Shown here: positions 62,508 through 64,000 of the stretch, in pieces
How the letters are laid out: every line of letters starts with the position of its first letter
Numbering within the stretch: position 1 is the stretch's first letter
Origin: Pseudobdellovibrio sp.
Lineage (GTDB): Bacteria > Bdellovibrionota > Bdellovibrionia > Bdellovibrionales > Bdellovibrionaceae
Assembly (NCBI GenBank): GCA_023701385.1
Contig: JAMPXC010000011.1
Location: 1-64,000 of the forward strand
Direction: 5' to 3'
Length of the DNA: 64,000 nucleotides
Translations under genes and position numbers: made by a program
Notes under the pieces: model-generated
Database searches by the model: none
Told to the model about the DNA's origin: nothing
Seen by the model: the letters and a program-made list of their open reading frames with translations, nothing else

Positions 62508-64000
62508 ATGACTAATTTTACTAAGAAATTCACAGCGATAGCTTTGTCTTTGCTATTATGTCAGCCTACGTTTGCACAATCTTCTGAAAACCAGCAAATG
62601 GCCTTTGAAGGAAATTTAACCGATACCAGCGGTAATCCTATCAACTTAAGCAATGTGGCTTTAACTTTTTATGTTTCAGCTAACGGCTGTTATCTTTACA
62701 ACGAATGGTCTGCGGCCGCAGGTGATAATCAGGGAAACATCTCTCATCGCATAGGAAATGGCACTCTCGCAGCGGGTTCTCCAAATTCTTTTTCGCAAAA
62801 CTTATTTTTTGGAAACGTAAGCGGTAAATCTATTGCGACTGATAGTCCTTGCTCGGTAACAGCAGCAGATACACGCCTCGTGCAAGTGTTCTACCCCACC
62901 GAAAGTATCACGGCGACTATTAAACTTGGCACTGTACCTTACGCGCAAAATGCAACAATGCTTTCTGGAAAATCTGTAACTGATTTCGTTCAGGTCAGTG
63001 CTGATACGAACACGATTTTTTATGGCGGTGCTGCCGGACAATACTTAACAAAGTCAGCTTCTGGTTTAACTTGGTCAACAAACACTTTAACTTCTGCGCA
63101 AATTTCCAGTGCTTTAGGTTACACTCCGGTAAACAGCGCGACGTTAGGTACGCTAGCTACGAAAAATAGTGTGAGTCTTTCCAGTGTTGATGTCACAGGT
63201 ACGCTATCGGTTACCCACTTGCCAAGTTTTTCAGGCGACGTCTCAACAGCCGCTGGCTCATCGACTATGACGATTCAAAGTTTTAGAGGTGTGCCATTAG
63301 CAGCTACAGCGCCAGTATCTGGACAAGTTCTTTTATATAATGGTTCTACTTGGTCTCCGACAACAATTCCTGCAAACATTGGAACTGTCACAAATGTTTC
63401 TGCAGGAACAGGTTTACTGGGTGGATCAATTACTTCATCAGGAACTCTTTCGGTAAATTTTGGTGCATCAGCTGGAACAGTGGCCGCAGGTAATGATTCG
63501 CGCATTGTCGGTGCTTTGCAGGGTGTGAATAATTTAAGTGAGATCACCTCAGCAACGATGGCTCGTAATAACTTGGGCTTAGGAAATTTAGCTACAAAAT
63601 CAATCGTCACTTTAAATAGTGCTGATGTAACTGGTATTTTACCGATGGCTAACGGCGGATCGAAATGGAGTCTAGGTGCTGGTGGAATTTACACAGTTAG
63701 CAACACAACCATCGGCTCTTCGACGACTTTTTCGAATACCGCATTATATGTGGCTGCTCCGATCAGTGCTTCTTCAACTGTAGCCGCTTCGATTAATAAT
63801 CCGAACGCCAACGGCTACGGATTAAAAATTAATACCGAAAATGCCAATGGTTCTTATTACGGTTTAAGAGTTTCAGCTTTTGATTCAACTAGTTTTATCG
63901 TCCTTAATAATGGCAATGTGGGTGCGGGTGTACCAACCCCAACAGCACGCTTACATATTGGAGCTGGTGGCACGTCGTTACCTGGTTTAAAATTAACAAG
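62508..64000 (+). CDS. Second tail-fibre-like surface adhesin (MAT-type), partial
   Basis: Runs off the right edge; 497 codons present. It begins ATG 62508 (an in-frame stop lies just upstream). Signal peptide (to about PTFAQSSENQ), then SFEGNLTDTSGN-like head, closely matching the first fibre gene (QQMAFEGNLTDTSGNPINL). Fibre repeats of the form LPSFSGDVSTAAGSSTMTI and GQVLLYNGSTWSP follow, then GGSITSSGTLSV. Near the end it has the tail-fibre shaft pattern NGNVGAGVPTPTARLHIG. The Cys-rich tip is not yet reached. Paralogue of 59260, so a tandem-duplicated adhesin locus. Confidence 0.82.
   Translation, partial: MTNFTKKFTAIALSLLLCQPTFAQSSENQQMAFEGNLTDTSGNPINLSNVALTFYVSANGCYLYNEWSAAAGDNQGNISHRIGNGTLAAGSPNSFSQNLFFGNVSGKSIATDSPCSVTAADTRLVQVFYPTESITATIKLGTVPYAQNATMLSGKSVTDFVQVSADTNTIFYGGAAGQYLTKSASGLTWSTNTLTSAQISSALGYTPVNSATLGTLATKNSVSLSSVDVTGTLSVTHLPSFSGDVSTAAGSSTMTIQSFRGVPLAATAPVSGQVLLYNGSTWSPTTIPANIGTVTNVSAGTGLLGGSITSSGTLSVNFGASAGTVAAGNDSRIVGALQGVNNLSEITSATMARNNLGLGNLATKSIVTLNSADVTGILPMANGGSKWSLGAGGIYTVSNTTIGSSTTFSNTALYVAAPISASSTVAASINNPNANGYGLKINTENANGSYYGLRVSAFDSTSFIVLNNGNVGAGVPTPTARLHIGAGGTSLPGLKLT

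Noticed and set aside
1-64000. tRNA, rRNA or riboswitch
   Set aside because: No cloverleaf with CCA end, rRNA core or known riboswitch core was found by reading; small structures could still be missed.

Overview
The window looks like a chromosomal segment of a low-GC (about 40 % by eye) member of the Bdellovibrionota. This is inferred from the tail-fibre-like surface proteins, a Myxococcus/Bdellovibrio-type Glt/Agl envelope machine, many lipoproteins and OM barrels, and a lone CpaF ATPase. Most genes lie on the minus strand in tightly packed operons. No rRNA, tRNA, CRISPR array or prophage was seen.

Layout. 1-2.3 kb: the nadK 3' end runs into recN, which converges on a CheX-like gene. 2.3-6.9 kb: a reduced division cluster, ftsQ-ftsA-ftsZ, followed by an LpxH-like phosphoesterase. 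6.9-13 kb: an envelope/exported island of an unknown 659-aa protein, a small lipoprotein and two phospholipase-D-fold proteins. 13.2-14.3 kb: a SleB-like cell-wall hydrolase on the other strand. 14.3-31.8 kb: a nearly gapless minus-strand series, read 5' to 3' as kdsC, two OM barrels, three TPR proteins, a small exported protein, an FHA/TonB-like protein, TolQ-like, two ExbD-like, lptC-like, lptB, rpoN, receiver, histidine kinase and apt. The middle of it matches the Glt/Agl gliding or trans-envelope motor in domain order. It is embedded in LPS (KDO, Lpt) genes and rpoN.

31.9-37.4 kb: an exported protein, a RAYT (REP-associated tyrosine transposase) cassette bounded by 40-bp inverted repeats, and the engB-kdsB-pyrG-kdsD operon. 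37.5-47.9 kb: an FHA-sigma54 activator, a FliL-like protein, polA (degenerate proofreading domain), a putative ftsB, an unlisted 43-aa small ORF, a methyltransferase and eno. 48-53.8 kb: a polysaccharide deacetylase, orphan CpaF, small exported proteins and a DsbA-like lipoprotein. 53.9-64 kb: a minus-strand operon (FecR-like, surface barrel, class III adenylate cyclase) divergent from a plus-strand locus with two tandem fibre adhesins separated by a lipoprotein. The second adhesin runs off the window.

Themes. Envelope biogenesis (KDO synthesis, LPS transport, division, TPR/ExbBD machinery) and predator-like surface recognition dominate. The most noteworthy non-gene structure is: a RAYT with bounding REPs and a T7 slippery site where its frame is broken; a second family of 19-bp hairpin repeats at operon junctions; an 11-bp perfect hairpin over the ftsZ stop codon; a recurring GACCTTAGTC intergenic motif; and a shared FliA-like promoter pattern before both fibre genes.
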